Shown here piece after piece: positions 15,327-24,259 of a stretch of 64,000 nt of DNA; positions within the stretch are counted from its first letter, which is position 1; every line of letters begins with the position of its first letter. The notes under the pieces are model-generated. The model was given only the letters and a program-made list of their open reading frames with translations. It did no database searches and was not told the origin of the DNA. The stretch is from positions 124,001 through 188,000 of the forward strand of contig WYAX01000020.1 in the NCBI GenBank assembly GCA_011525625.1, given 5' to 3'. Made by a program: the position numbers and the translations under genes. Source of the DNA: Nitrospira defluvii. Lineage in GTDB: Bacteria > Nitrospirota > Nitrospiria > Nitrospirales > Nitrospiraceae.

Positions 15327-16198
15327 GTGCGAACCCCTTGCCTGCGAAGGATCAGATCCTCGACGGCCGCCCGCATGTCCTGTTGCGGCAAGCCGATCCG
15401 CCCCCCATGGCCGGCCAAAACCCATTCAAAAGGATGTCGGGCGAGCCGCTCGCAGGACCGGAGGAGTGCATCGGCGTTCCATACCAACTGCCGGGGAGTT
15501 TCCAGTCGTCGAGTATCCGGCTCCCACCACAGATGATCGCCCGTGAATAAGAACCGATCCCGATACAAGAGGCAGAGGCTCCCTTCGGTGTGACCGGGCA
15601 CCGGAATGATGCGAAACTCCGGTCGGTACACGATCTCGTCCAATCCTTCGATGATCTCCTCCGCTTCCGGCATGGCATGGGCATCTGCTCGATGAATGAT
15701 GCGTGTCGCGCCGAAACGGCGCGCATAGCGTGCCGCATCCGCCACATCATCTTCATGCGTCAGGAACATGTACGACAGGCCGCCCAGGCGATCGAAGGCA
15801 TCCACTAGGTGCTTCAGATACCGCGGCGAATCGATCAACCAATTTCCATCGGGGTGCCGTACGAAGAAACTGTTCGCCCCGAACGACTGCTCCGAATTGA
15901 ACCCGCAGTAATATACGTTCTCGGCAATGGGAAGGGGAAAGTCGGCCCTGGCTGCATCCAGCGCACCCTTGTCACCCTGAATGGTACCGATCGCCCCGGT
16001 GGGGCAGGCGAGCAGGGCGTGATAGGCCTCTCGAATCTCGCGGCTCGTGACCGGCTGACGAGTCACGGCCGAATAGTCCCCGGCTTCCGCGAAACTGGCC
16101 GGAGCCAGTTGACGGCAGGCATCACAGTTGATGCACCGGACATCGACGTAGAAGTTGCCTTCCACATTCTCGATCAATCGTTGCGTCGGGTTTGCCAT
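15323..16198 (-). CDS. MBL-fold metallo-hydrolase with N-terminal ferredoxin domain
   Basis: 291 residues from ATG 16198. The N-terminal 75 residues are a 4Fe-4S ferredoxin-like domain with CINCDAC (Cys22, 25, 28) and a distal ACPTGAI (Cys65). A metallo-beta-lactamase fold follows: FLTHEDDVADA replaces the usual HxHxDH, then PVPGHTEGSLCLL, FTGDHLWW and LAGHGGRIG supply the remaining metal ligands. The altered first motif (THEDDVAD) may be characteristic of this subfamily. Likely a redox-linked hydrolase or oxidoreductase in the cytoplasm; the substrate is unknown. Coupled to the ankyrin gene downstream by a 4-nt overlap. Confidence 0.82.
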   Translation of the reverse strand: MANPTQRLIENVEGNFYVDVRCINCDACRQLAPASFAEAGDYSAVTRQPVTSREIREAYHALLACPTGAIGTIQGDKGALDAARADFPLPIAENVYYCGFNSEQSFGANSFFVRHPDGNWLIDSPRYLKHLVDAFDRLGGLSYMFLTHEDDVADAARYARRFGATRIIHRADAHAMPEAEEIIEGLDEIVYRPEFRIIPVPGHTEGSLCLLYRDRFLFTGDHLWWEPDTRRLETPRQLVWNADALLRSCERLARHPFEWVLAGHGGRIGLPQQDMRAAVEDLILRRQGVRT

Positions 16199-16241
16199 AA
16201 CATGCTTCGCGTATTCGTACCGGTTCCACAGGTGAGGGCGT

Positions 16242-16883
16242 TCACACCGCCGGCGGCATCCGTCGCTTCGCCGCATCCACCGCGCGCCAGAGATACCAGG
16301 CTGCGGCGGTACGATAGGGCCGCCACCGTTCTCCGTATTGCATCACTTCCTTCTGTGTCGGCATGCTCGACCGGCCGTACGCCAGTCGGAACCCCTTGCG
16401 CACACCGAAGTCGTCGACGGGTAGGACATCCTGCCGCCCGAGTTGGAAGATGAGCAACATTTCGACGGTCCATCGCCCGACACCACGCACGGCCGTCAGC
16501 CGCTCGATAATGGCCTCATCGTCCAGCCGTTGAATCGCGGCCGTCGTCGGCACCGTTCCATCAAGCGCCTTTGCCGCCAGATCCTGCAGTGCGGCGATCT
16601 TGGCGCGGGAAAACCCCGCCGCTCGAATCGCCTCGGCTGGAGCCACTAACACATCGGCCGGGCGCGGAAACCGGCGATCGGGAAACAAGGCCCTAAACCG
16701 CTTCAGAATGCTCTCCGCCGCCTCCTCATGCAGTTGCTGAAACGCGATGGCACGAACCAGCGACTCGAACGGTGAGCGACGTGCCCGGGTCACGATCGCA
16801 TAGGGGCCGACCTGCCCGATCAGACGCTTCATCACCGGATCGACCCGACACAGGTGTGCGACCTCTGGTGACAGCTTGCTCAT
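16242..16883 (-). CDS. DNA-3-methyladenine glycosylase-like (HhH-GPD) protein
   Basis: 213 residues from ATG 16883; a longer upstream frame overlaps the RidA gene and is unlikely. The HhH-GPD hallmark is present: LTAVRGVGRWTVEML (129-143) followed by the Gly/Pro-rich strand and catalytic aspartate in LPVDDFGVRKG (Asp157/158). AIAFQQLHEEAAESI is the typical AlkA/MAG helix pair. The enzyme should excise alkylated purines from DNA, starting base-excision repair. It lies 8 nt downstream of the RidA stop, in a run of minus-strand stress genes. Confidence 0.87.
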   Translation of the reverse strand: MSKLSPEVAHLCRVDPVMKRLIGQVGPYAIVTRARRSPFESLVRAIAFQQLHEEAAESILKRFRALFPDRRFPRPADVLVAPAEAIRAAGFSRAKIAALQDLAAKALDGTVPTTAAIQRLDDEAIIERLTAVRGVGRWTVEMLLIFQLGRQDVLPVDDFGVRKGFRLAYGRSSMPTQKEVMQYGERWRPYRTAAAWYLWRAVDAAKRRMPPAV

Positions 16884-16891
16884 CCGGCCGG

Positions 16892-17275
16892 CTACGACAG
16901 GATCGCGTCGGCTTCGATTTCGATGAGCATATCCGGATCGATCAGCCGTTTCACTTCCACCATCGTGGTCGCCGGCCGGACCGAACCGAAGACTTCTCCA
17001 TGCGCCCGGCCGACTTCCTGCCACTGATCGATATTGGCCATATAGATCCGTGTGCGAACCACATCGGCAATCGACGCGCCGGCCTCCACCAGCGCCGCCT
17101 CAATCGTCTTCAACGCCTGAATCGTCTGTGCATAGGGGTCGCCCTTGCCGACGAGTCCGGCCCCCGTCATGGCAGTCGTCCCCGAAACCTGCACCGAGTG
17201 GCCGACGCGCACTGCGCGCGAATAGCCGATTTTTGCTTCCCACGGGCCCCCTGTCGACACATTACGTCTGCTCAT
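16892..17275 (-). CDS. RidA/YjgF/YER057c-family protein
   Basis: 127 residues, the normal size. Family segments include YSRAVRVGHSVQVSGTTA, AQTIQALKTIEAALVEAGAS, and VRTRIYMANIDQW with the substrate-contacting Arg, ending in IEIEADAI. RidA proteins hydrolyse reactive enamine/imine intermediates and protect PLP enzymes; this one belongs to a divergent subgroup with GTTA in place of the common GQ motif. A GGAGG lies upstream of the ATG. It sits between an SDR gene and the AlkA-like gene. Confidence 0.9.
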   Translation of the reverse strand: MSRRNVSTGGPWEAKIGYSRAVRVGHSVQVSGTTAMTGAGLVGKGDPYAQTIQALKTIEAALVEAGASIADVVRTRIYMANIDQWQEVGRAHGEVFGSVRPATTMVEVKRLIDPDMLIEIEADAILS

Positions 17276-17293
17276 GATTCCTCCTGAATCGCC

Positions 17294-18025
17294 TCACATC
17301 ACAATGCCGCCGCCGGCCTGAATCGTCTGTCCCGTCAGCCATCGCGCCTCTTCACTCACGAGAAACGCCACCACATCGGCAATATCCCCAGGCAATCCAA
17401 GGCGCTGCATCGGCGAGCCCTGAAGCCCGATCTGCCGGTACTGCTCGGTCAAGACTCCGGTATCGGTAATGCCGGGCGACACGGCGTTCACGGTAATCCC
17501 TCGCGGGGCCAGTTCCTGAGCGATCCCCTTGGTAAATTGTTCCAACGCCCGTTTGCTGCCCAAATATGCGCTGGCAGCATGAAAATGCAACTGCGTGCCG
17601 GCGGTGGTGATATTCACGATGCGCCCATGCTCCGAAAGCACCTTTGCCGCTTCCTGCATCGCAAAATAGGGACCCTTGGCGTGTAACCCGATCAACGCAT
17701 CGAAATCCGCCTCGGTGGTTTCGAGAAATGATTTCGGCGCGAACTTCCCGGCATTGTTGACCAGGATGTCCAGACGACCGAATCGCGCAACGGTCTCCGC
17801 AATCACGCGGCGAGCCTCATCCGCGCGGCTCATGTCGGCCTGGATCATCCACGCCGTGCCGCCCTGTTCCTGGATCACCGCAACCACCTCACCCGCCTGT
17901 TGTGCGCGCGTGCGGCAATGGACCACGAGCGCAGCCCCGTCTTTGGCCAGCCTCAAGGCGATGGCTTTTCCGATACCGCTGGAAGACCCGGTGACGATCG
18001 CCACCTTTCCGCTCAACGAACCCAC
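17294..18025 (-). CDS. Short-chain dehydrogenase/reductase (SDR)
   Basis: 243 residues from GTG 18025 (AGAGG upstream); other in-frame starts up to 18094 run into the divergent methyltransferase region. The classical SDR features are intact: TGSSSGIGKA for NAD(P) binding, LVNNAGKF, the catalytic Tyr-x-x-x-Lys in AYLGSKRAL, and VNAVSPGITDTGV. The C-terminal WLTGQTIQAGGGIVM is typical of FabG-like reductases. Substrate unknown. It ends 18 nt before the RidA gene, so both are probably co-transcribed. Confidence 0.9.
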   Translation of the reverse strand: MGSLSGKVAIVTGSSSGIGKAIALRLAKDGAALVVHCRTRAQQAGEVVAVIQEQGGTAWMIQADMSRADEARRVIAETVARFGRLDILVNNAGKFAPKSFLETTEADFDALIGLHAKGPYFAMQEAAKVLSEHGRIVNITTAGTQLHFHAASAYLGSKRALEQFTKGIAQELAPRGITVNAVSPGITDTGVLTEQYRQIGLQGSPMQRLGLPGDIADVVAFLVSEEARWLTGQTIQAGGGIVM

Positions 18026-18129
18026 TCTCGACACCTCTACTCCCGTCGCACCCTCAGCAGACCTCGCCCGAAGCGATGCACCATCCTCCGGCACTCGTCT
18101 CCGTCCAAACGATCTGCTACTGTCCGTCC

Positions 18130-18813
18130 ATGAGTATTCGCTTGGATCAGACCGTGCCGTTCGGCCGTTCGTTAGGCGAATACGAGCGGATGTTTTCGCT
18201 GAGCGCGTTCGACCGTCGAGACCGCATTCTGGATTGCGCCGCCGGGCCTGCCAGCTTCAATGCGGAGCTCACGGCCGCCGGTGGCACGGTCTGCTCATTC
18301 GACCCACTGTATCAATTCACCGGATCCGAGATCCAACGGCAATTCTTCGACAAGCTGGACCAGGTCGTCGATCAGATCCGGGCGACTCCCGAGCATTGGG
18401 TGTGGCGCTACCATCGCAACCCCGACGAACTCCGGCAACATCGAATCGGTGTCATGGAACGATTTCTTGCGGACTACCGGACAGGGCAAGGCACAGACCG
18501 GTATGTCTGCGGCGCACTGCCGACCTTGCCGTTCGAGCCCGATCAGTTCGACCTCGCACTCTCGTCCCATTTTCTGTTTCTGTACTCGGACCACTTCTCC
18601 CAGGCGTTTCACCTGGAGTCGATTCGCGCCATGACACGAGTCGCGTCCGAGGTGCGGATCTTCCCATTGATCGCGCTACGGGCCGAGCGGTCGCAACACC
18701 TTGAGCCGGTCTGTGAGCGGCTGCAAGACGACGGGTACCGCGTCTCGATTGAACCGGTGGGGTACGAACTTCAACGCGGCGGCCATGAGATGCTGCGCGT
18801 CCATCGACCGTAA
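18130..18813 (+). CDS. SAM-dependent methyltransferase-like protein
   Basis: 227 residues from ATG 18130. A class I motif is seen in RILDCAAGPASFNAEL (about 34-49), followed by SFDPLYQ. The middle is unusual, rich in Gln and charged residues (FFDKLDQVVDQIRATPEHWVW), and a motif LALSSHFLFLYSDHF precedes the C-terminal third. Such proteins are common in bacteria but uncharacterised. It is the only plus-strand gene in this stretch, divergent from the SDR gene, from which it is separated by about 100 bp. Confidence 0.7.
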   Translation: MSIRLDQTVPFGRSLGEYERMFSLSAFDRRDRILDCAAGPASFNAELTAAGGTVCSFDPLYQFTGSEIQRQFFDKLDQVVDQIRATPEHWVWRYHRNPDELRQHRIGVMERFLADYRTGQGTDRYVCGALPTLPFEPDQFDLALSSHFLFLYSDHFSQAFHLESIRAMTRVASEVRIFPLIALRAERSQHLEPVCERLQDDGYRVSIEPVGYELQRGGHEMLRVHRP

Positions 18814-18838
18814 CGCCCGCCAAATCGTCTCAGTCGGC

Positions 18839-19435
18839 TTACCAGTCCGGGGGCTCGTTCCAGCGCCCGACGGCGACAAACTCCCTGGCGGACTTCCGCT
18901 CGCGCGGCGCCAGTTCACGCTGACGCAACCGCTCGTCCAATATCGCCGGATCACCAGGATATCCGAGCGCAATCATCGCCACCGGTTCGAACCCCGCGGG
19001 AATCCCGAGATCGGCGCGCGCCTTCTCCACATCGAAGCCCGCCATCTGGTGGGCAATTAACCCGAGCGCGGTAGCCTGCAAGGAGAGACTGATGGCAGCC
19101 ATCCCCGTATCGTGCCAGGCATGCCGGTTCGGCGTGCCTTCGTCCTCGAAATTCAGTCGTGCGACCGACAAGATCAGTACTGGAGCCCGGAACGCCCATT
19201 TCTTGTTGCCTTCCTTGAGACAGGCCAACAGCCGGTCATAGCCGGACGGATCCGCCTTCGTGCCGAGGATGAAATGCCACGGCTGCTCGTTGTTCGACGA
19301 AGGCGCCCACCGGGCTGCCTCGAACAGGCTCCGCAACGTGTCCGGCTCCACCATACGCTCCGCAAAGGCTCGCGGGCTCCATCGACGCTGCAGCAGATCG
19401 TGAATGGGAAACTGTGTCTCGGCCGGCTTGTCCAT
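18839..19435 (-). CDS. Nitroreductase-family FMN oxidoreductase
   Basis: 198 residues. FMN-binding family signatures: RRWSPRAFAER near the N-terminus, EAARWAPSSNNEQPWHFI, then ATALGLIAHQMAGFD and MIALGYPGD at the C-terminal end. These enzymes transfer electrons from NAD(P)H to nitro, quinone or related compounds via FMN. The gene lies 48 nt downstream of an OsmC-like gene on the same strand. This suits a role in electrophile or oxidant detoxification, though the actual substrate cannot be told. Confidence 0.88.
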   Translation of the reverse strand: MDKPAETQFPIHDLLQRRWSPRAFAERMVEPDTLRSLFEAARWAPSSNNEQPWHFILGTKADPSGYDRLLACLKEGNKKWAFRAPVLILSVARLNFEDEGTPNRHAWHDTGMAAISLSLQATALGLIAHQMAGFDVEKARADLGIPAGFEPVAMIALGYPGDPAILDERLRQRELAPRERKSAREFVAVGRWNEPPDW

Positions 19436-19483
19436 TCGTCTCTCCTCGCTGCGCGGATCGCGTGCGGCTCACTTCGAGAGCCA

Positions 19484-19909
19484 CTACACCTCCAGGTTTG
19501 CCTCCATCGTTATCGTCGTATTGAGCAGGCGGGAAATGGGGCAGCCGGTTTTGGCCGCCGTGGTCGCCTTTTCCCAGGCCACCGCATCCGCCTTGGGCAC
19601 TGTTCCCTTCACATCCAAATGAATGCCGGTGACGGTCCACCCCGCATCCAGTTTTTCCATGGTGACCGTCGCCGTCGTGGCGAGCTGATCGGCGACCAGA
19701 TTCGCCGCGCCCAGCTGCGCGGAGAGCGCCATGGTGAAACAGCCGGCATGGGCCGCCGCGATCAGTTCTTCGGGATTGGTCCCATGGCCGTTCTCGAACC
19801 GCGTCGAAAAGGAGTATTGGGTCTGAGACAGGACCCCGCTTTGCGTCGAGACCGTCCCCTTGCCGGTTTTCACATCGCCGCTCCATTGTGCCGAGGCGTG
19901 ACGTTTCAT
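19484..19909 (-). CDS. OsmC-family organic hydroperoxide reductase
   Basis: 141 residues from ATG 19909, chosen for the GAGGAGG upstream. The two reactive cysteines of the OsmC/Ohr fold are present in HAGCFTMAL (Cys57) and TGCPISRLL (Cys123), and [14 protein letters not shown] is the usual OsmC segment. The product reduces organic hydroperoxides with thiol or lipoyl reductants in the cytoplasm. The motif [12 protein letters not shown] favours the OsmC rather than the Ohr branch. It precedes the nitroreductase gene and lies 50 nt after the GH65 stop. Confidence 0.92.
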   Translation of the reverse strand: MKRHASAQWSGDVKTGKGTVSTQSGVLSQTQYSFSTRFENGHGTNPEELIAAAHAGCFTMALSAQLGAANLVADQLATTATVTMEKLDAGWTVTGIHLDVKGTVPKADAVAWEKATTAAKTGCPISRLLNTTITMEANLEV

Positions 19910-19958
19910 GTGATCCTCCTCATACGTATCGTTGATGACACAGGGGGAGCCGATCGGA

Positions 19959-22346
19959 CTACCGCTTCGATTCCTGCCAGGCACTCCAACCGGGTCCGAC
20001 CCGATGGGCGACATAACGATGGTGGGGCATGATCCTTTGCATGGACCCCTGACTCAACTCAATGGTCATCGGTTCACCGCTCCGGACCTCGACGGTCACC
20101 TGTCCCGGCTCGCGATCGATCGTCACGGAGATGCGCCGACCTCTCCATTGCAGGGGAAACGATAACCGATCCCAGTTCGATGGAAGGTGCGGGTCGACGA
20201 CAAGTCCATCCTCTCGAAGCCTGATTCCCCCCATCCCCAACACGGCGGCCTGCCAGAGTCCCCCCAGGGTGGCGATGTGCACGCCCCCGGCCGACTTGCC
20301 ACCGTGCTGCGCAAGATCGATCGCCGCAGCGTCGTGAAAGTACTGCGCCGCCAGATCGGCATCCCCGAGCCTGGCGCTCACGAGGGCATGAAGGGCCGGA
20401 CTTAGCGAGCTGCCATGTGCGGTACGCGGCTCATAGTAACGAACGTTCGCCTCATGGACGGCAACGGGGAACCGCTCCCAGAGGAGGGCGCTCAGCGCGA
20501 TCACGTCGGCCTGTTTCACGACTTGAGCGCGCTGCGTCCTCTCGCGTCCGATCGTCACATCGATGGGAACCGACATCGGACGGTATGGCTGGAGGTCGAG
20601 TTCCTCCAGGTCAAAAAACCCGGCAAATTGCTCGAACAGATTGGTCGTACGATCGAATCCCGTGACCATGAGCGCCGCGGTCCGACGCCAGGAGTCCGGT
20701 TCGTCGGGCGTGACCTGCACCCGTTCGCTGATGACAGGCCAGACATCGGCACGGCGGGAGCGGAGCCAGTCGACCGTCTCTGCGGCCCGTTCGAGATTCC
20801 ATTGCGCCATGACATTGGTATACGCATTGTCGTCCACCGATTCATGGTATTCATCCGGGCCGATCACCGTTCGAATGTGGTACCGCCCGTCAGGCTCTAC
20901 CCGACCACGACTGGCCCAGAATCGCGCGGTCTCGATGAGGATGTCTGCACCGGCCGTGAGAACAAACTCCTCATCCGCCGTCGCCTGCCAATATTGCCAG
21001 ACCGCATAGGCGATGTCCGCGCTGATATGGTGCTCCTGAATCCCCGTGAGCACCTGAACCACCCGGCCGTCCGGCGCGCGGACCGTCTCCGGCGTGACAT
21101 CCGCTCCCGTATCGGCAGACTCCCAGGCATACAACGCTCCTTGATATCCCAGGCGCCGAGCCCTGTCGCGAGCGGCCGGAAGCGTATGGAAGCGGTACTG
21201 CAAGAGGGACCGCGCCGCCGCAGGATCGGTGAAGGTGTAAAACGGCAGCACATAGATCTCCGTATCCCAGAAGACATGCCCCTTGTAGGTCGGACCGGTG
21301 AGAGCCCTGGCGCCGATGGAGACACGCTCGTCCCGCGGATTCACCGCACTGTTGAGATGATAGGCGGCAAAGCGGAGCGCACGCTGCGCCGTCTCATCGC
21401 CGACCACCTCGACGTCGCTCGCACACCACCGCTCCTCCCATGCCTGGGCGTGTCGTAACAGGTGCGCGTCCAGCCCCGTCTCGGCAGCTCGGCGAACATG
21501 GCCGATGGCTGCCTCGGCAGGATCCGGAACCTCGCGAGACGAATAGACGACGACGGAGCGATCGAACCGAGCCACCGCGCCCCGCTGGGCTCGCCATACC
21601 CACTGCTCGGCGCACGCTTCACCCGAGCCGTTCCCCACATTCTCCAGACCCTTCTCCTGCCGCAACCGGCTGTGAGAGGCCATGGCGATCGTCGTGCCTC
21701 TGTTCGTCTCTCCAAGGAGCAGGGCGGTATCGCCCTTCAGGTCGAAAGACCATGGAATCTCCGACCGAGGATTGTTCGTGGCGGATTGGATCGTGATGTC
21801 TCCCTCATAGTTGTCCGGCGTGACCGTGAGGGACTGGAGCAGGAGGTGTCGATCGTGAAGACAAACGGCGCGCGCATAGGTGAGCGCCGTCACTCGGCCC
21901 CGATCATCCCGATGCCGCCACTGTCGAAACAGCACCCCGTGCTGCAGGTCGAGGATGCGCCGGTGATCGAGCGTGGTTCCGGTTTCGAGCGACAGCGAGA
22001 CCCCGTCCACCAGCACGCGAAGATACGTCCAATCGGGCAGCTCCGCGAGTTTCAGGACGCCTCCTGCTCCCCCGGTACCCGTAAACACGCCGGCCAGATA
22101 CGTCACCGGAGAGGACGGGCCCGCACGTTCGTCGAGCGAACCCCGCGTTCCCACATACCCATTAGCCACGGTAAAGATCGATTCGATCCCAGGTTCGCAA
22201 TTCTGGTCGAACCCTGCTTCGACCAGGGCCCAGCGTGGGTCGACGGCGAATGGCAACCTGGCCGACAAGAGCGGCGTAGCCGCGTTCACCCCTTCTTCGC
22301 CCTGATCCGGCACGGACAGGATCGCTTTGTCGTGAGGTTTCCACAT
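19959..22346 (-). CDS. Glycoside hydrolase family 65 phosphorylase (trehalose/maltose/kojibiose-type)
   Basis: 795 residues, the normal length for GH65 phosphorylases. Features: ANGYVGTRG in the N-terminal beta domain, GHVFWDTEIYVLPFY (357-371), the catalytic acid Glu499 in IGPDEYHESVDDNAYTN, VVKQADVI (609-616), and the phosphate-binding HGSSLSP (644-650). These enzymes split alpha-linked glucose disaccharides with phosphate to give beta-glucose-1-phosphate. The divergent neighbour encodes beta-phosphoglucomutase, which converts that product to glucose-6-phosphate, completing a short disaccharide-use route. Which disaccharide is used cannot be decided by eye. Confidence 0.93.
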   Translation of the reverse strand: MWKPHDKAILSVPDQGEEGVNAATPLLSARLPFAVDPRWALVEAGFDQNCEPGIESIFTVANGYVGTRGSLDERAGPSSPVTYLAGVFTGTGGAGGVLKLAELPDWTYLRVLVDGVSLSLETGTTLDHRRILDLQHGVLFRQWRHRDDRGRVTALTYARAVCLHDRHLLLQSLTVTPDNYEGDITIQSATNNPRSEIPWSFDLKGDTALLLGETNRGTTIAMASHSRLRQEKGLENVGNGSGEACAEQWVWRAQRGAVARFDRSVVVYSSREVPDPAEAAIGHVRRAAETGLDAHLLRHAQAWEERWCASDVEVVGDETAQRALRFAAYHLNSAVNPRDERVSIGARALTGPTYKGHVFWDTEIYVLPFYTFTDPAAARSLLQYRFHTLPAARDRARRLGYQGALYAWESADTGADVTPETVRAPDGRVVQVLTGIQEHHISADIAYAVWQYWQATADEEFVLTAGADILIETARFWASRGRVEPDGRYHIRTVIGPDEYHESVDDNAYTNVMAQWNLERAAETVDWLRSRRADVWPVISERVQVTPDEPDSWRRTAALMVTGFDRTTNLFEQFAGFFDLEELDLQPYRPMSVPIDVTIGRERTQRAQVVKQADVIALSALLWERFPVAVHEANVRYYEPRTAHGSSLSPALHALVSARLGDADLAAQYFHDAAAIDLAQHGGKSAGGVHIATLGGLWQAAVLGMGGIRLREDGLVVDPHLPSNWDRLSFPLQWRGRRISVTIDREPGQVTVEVRSGEPMTIELSQGSMQRIMPHHRYVAHRVGPGWSAWQESKR

Positions 22347-22447
22347 CGTGACGTTCCTTCACATCTTCGAAGGGGAGAATGGTAGCATGCAGGGACTACC
22401 ACGTATTCCGCATGCCGACACACACTGAATTATGAGGACAATCGAGG

Positions 22448-23224
22448 ATGACACAAGGCGCAACCGGAGAACAACCTTTTCATCCGCCGTCCATCGATCC
22501 GACCAGATTCGATGCGGTGCTCTTCGACCTTGATGGAGTCCTCACCAAAACCGCTGTCGTGCATGCCACCGCCTGGAAACGATTGTTCGATGAGTACCTC
22601 CAGGCGAAAGCCCTGCGCGATCACGTGCCTTTTCATCCCTTTGACGCCCTACTCGACTATCAACGATACGTGGACGGCAAACTTCGGTACGATGGGGTCC
22701 GAGCCTTTCTGGAATCTCGCCACATCGTCCTGCCCAACGGCACGGCGCACGATGGCCCGGAGCAGGAAACCGTCCAGGGACTCGGGAACAAGAAGGACGG
22801 GTACTTCCAAGCGCATCTCGCACAGCATGGCGTCGAGCTGTATGACGACGCGGTGCGGTTTCTCCGGAACGTACGGGCACAGGGCATGCGAACCGCGGTC
22901 GTCTCAGCCAGCAAGCACACCGCGGCCGTGCTGCAAAAAACCGGCCTCGCGGAGTTCTTCCAGACTCGGGTTGACGGTATCGAAAGCGAACGGCTCCATC
23001 TTGCAGGCAAGCCGGCTCCAGATGGTTTTCTCGAAGCGGCCAGGCGACTGCAGGTCGATCCGCCGCGAGCCATTGTCGTCGAGGACGCCGTCGCAGGCGT
23101 GCAGGCCGGGCGTAACGGTGGATTCGGACTGGTCATCGGGGTCGATCGAACCGGGCATGCGGAGGACCTCATCCGGAACGGGGCGCACGTCGTGACGGCG
23201 GACCTGACGGAACTCTGTCCATAA
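22448..23224 (+). CDS. pgmB: Beta-phosphoglucomutase-like HAD phosphatase
   Basis: 258 residues. HAD motif I is FDAVLFDLDGVLT (Asp27 nucleophile, Asp29 acid/base); motif II lies in TAVVSASKHT; the Lys of motif III is in LAGKPAPDGFL; motif IV is in IVVEDAVAGVQAG. The helical cap between residues about 38 and 115 is of the beta-phosphoglucomutase type (TAWKRLFDEYL, RYDGVRAFL). Its position opposite a GH65 phosphorylase gene strongly supports conversion of beta-glucose-1-phosphate to glucose-6-phosphate. The start has GAGGA upstream. Confidence 0.9.
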   Translation: MTQGATGEQPFHPPSIDPTRFDAVLFDLDGVLTKTAVVHATAWKRLFDEYLQAKALRDHVPFHPFDALLDYQRYVDGKLRYDGVRAFLESRHIVLPNGTAHDGPEQETVQGLGNKKDGYFQAHLAQHGVELYDDAVRFLRNVRAQGMRTAVVSASKHTAAVLQKTGLAEFFQTRVDGIESERLHLAGKPAPDGFLEAARRLQVDPPRAIVVEDAVAGVQAGRNGGFGLVIGVDRTGHAEDLIRNGAHVVTADLTELCP

Positions 23225-23281
23225 CCTGTTCTCAGCGCCTCTTCTCACCACGTCGCACACTCCTGCGCAGCCGCCCACGAG

Positions 23282-23304
23282 GCGGGGAGGCGAGACCTCC
23301 CCGC
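23282..23304. terminator. Bidirectional hairpin between pgmB and a minus-strand gene
   Basis: GCGGGGAGG-cgaga-CCTCCCCGC is a perfect 9-bp stem between two convergent genes (stops at 23224 and 23317). It is symmetrical and lacks a clear T-run, so it may work in both directions. Confidence 0.6.
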
Positions 23305-23316
23305 TCGGAGCTGCCG

Positions 23317-23655
23317 TCATTGCACCTCGACCGTGATCGTGTCGGTCGCGGCCACATGGTCGTGATCGTGGGTCGCGGCTTGAACCTTGATCTCATGTTT
23401 GCCCTTGCTCAGGCCCTTGAAGGTACCGGGAAACTTCTTCTGGGGTGCACCGTCCAAGTACACATGCCCGTGTGCAGCCTGAGACCCTTTCGTGAGCTCA
23501 TATTTCAGCTCGAACGTATCTCCGACTTTGGCTCCGTCCTGCGGCGACGTGATTTTGATGTGTGATCCGTCATCAACCTCGGCGAACAGCGAAGCGGCCG
23601 GGGCAATCAGGGCGGCCGTCAATAACATGGTGGAGAATCCTTTTATGTGTCGCAT
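23317..23655 (-). CDS. Secreted DUF4399-like beta-sandwich protein
   Basis: 112 residues with a Sec signal peptide (about 1-26, FSTMLLTAALIAPAASLFA). The mature part reads like an Ig-like/DUF4399 domain: ITSPQDGAKVGDTFELKYEL, GHVYLDGAPQKKFPGTFKGL, GKHEIKVQAATHDHDHVAAT. The His-rich HDHDH could bind metal. It is periplasmic and probably small and stable; function unknown. It ends the minus-strand run that begins with Spy-like copy 1, about 110 nt downstream of that gene. Confidence 0.6.
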   Translation of the reverse strand: MRHIKGFSTMLLTAALIAPAASLFAEVDDGSHIKITSPQDGAKVGDTFELKYELTKGSQAAHGHVYLDGAPQKKFPGTFKGLSKGKHEIKVQAATHDHDHVAATDTITVEVQ

Positions 23656-23763
23656 CGCACCCTCCTTGGTTAGGCCCTAAGGGTCGTCCATCGACCGCTC
23701 AGGCTTCATCACCAGCACACTCCACCCTTCGATGGTGATTGTCGGTTTGGCTATCTTTTCTCG

Positions 23764-24201
23764 CTACTCTCCATACCGGTCCATCCACTTGCGGATATGC
23801 TCCACTGCTTCCGCCTTCTGTTCCGATTTGAGGGTCGCGTGCCACTCCGTCACCTTAGGCAATACACGCTGCATGACGCGCTTCTGCTCGGCTTGGTGAC
23901 GATCCATCAGTTGCGTCAGCTTGGCCTGGTCCAGCCGGTCGCCCTTCACCTGAGCGATCACCTCCTCCATGATCCCTTTGTGCTCCTGCTGCGATTCGGC
24001 ACGAGCCGCCACCATTTCGTCTCTGACGGCCGTCAACTTCGCCTTCTGCTGATCATCGAGGTCCAAGTGTTTGGCGATCTTGCTCGTCATCCAATCCGCT
24101 CGCTCCGCCGGCGTATGGTGGCGATGACACCCGGCGCCCACCAACGCCCCCGCCAGAACCAGCGCCCCGATCGCGACCCGAACCGTATGCCGCATCTTCA
24201 T
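23764..24201 (-). CDS. Spy/CpxP-like periplasmic lipoprotein, copy 1
   Basis: 145 residues. Lipoprotein signal with lipobox LVGAGC (Cys25), then HRHHTPAERADWMTSKIAKH, a long amphipathic helical region (LDLDDQQKAKLTAVRDEMVA) and a repeated helix ending in EHIRKWMDRYG. Spy/CpxP proteins are ATP-independent periplasmic chaperones or sensors that tune envelope-stress signalling. A paralog at 32084-32524 is about three-quarters identical over its full length without gaps. AAGGAGGG precedes the ATG. Confidence 0.8.
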   Translation of the reverse strand: MKMRHTVRVAIGALVLAGALVGAGCHRHHTPAERADWMTSKIAKHLDLDDQQKAKLTAVRDEMVAARAESQQEHKGIMEEVIAQVKGDRLDQAKLTQLMDRHQAEQKRVMQRVLPKVTEWHATLKSEQKAEAVEHIRKWMDRYGE

Positions 24202-24259
24202 GCTGCCCTCCTTCGTAAATGACCTGGTGCTTGAGCGATACCCCTCGTGAATATTTGAA

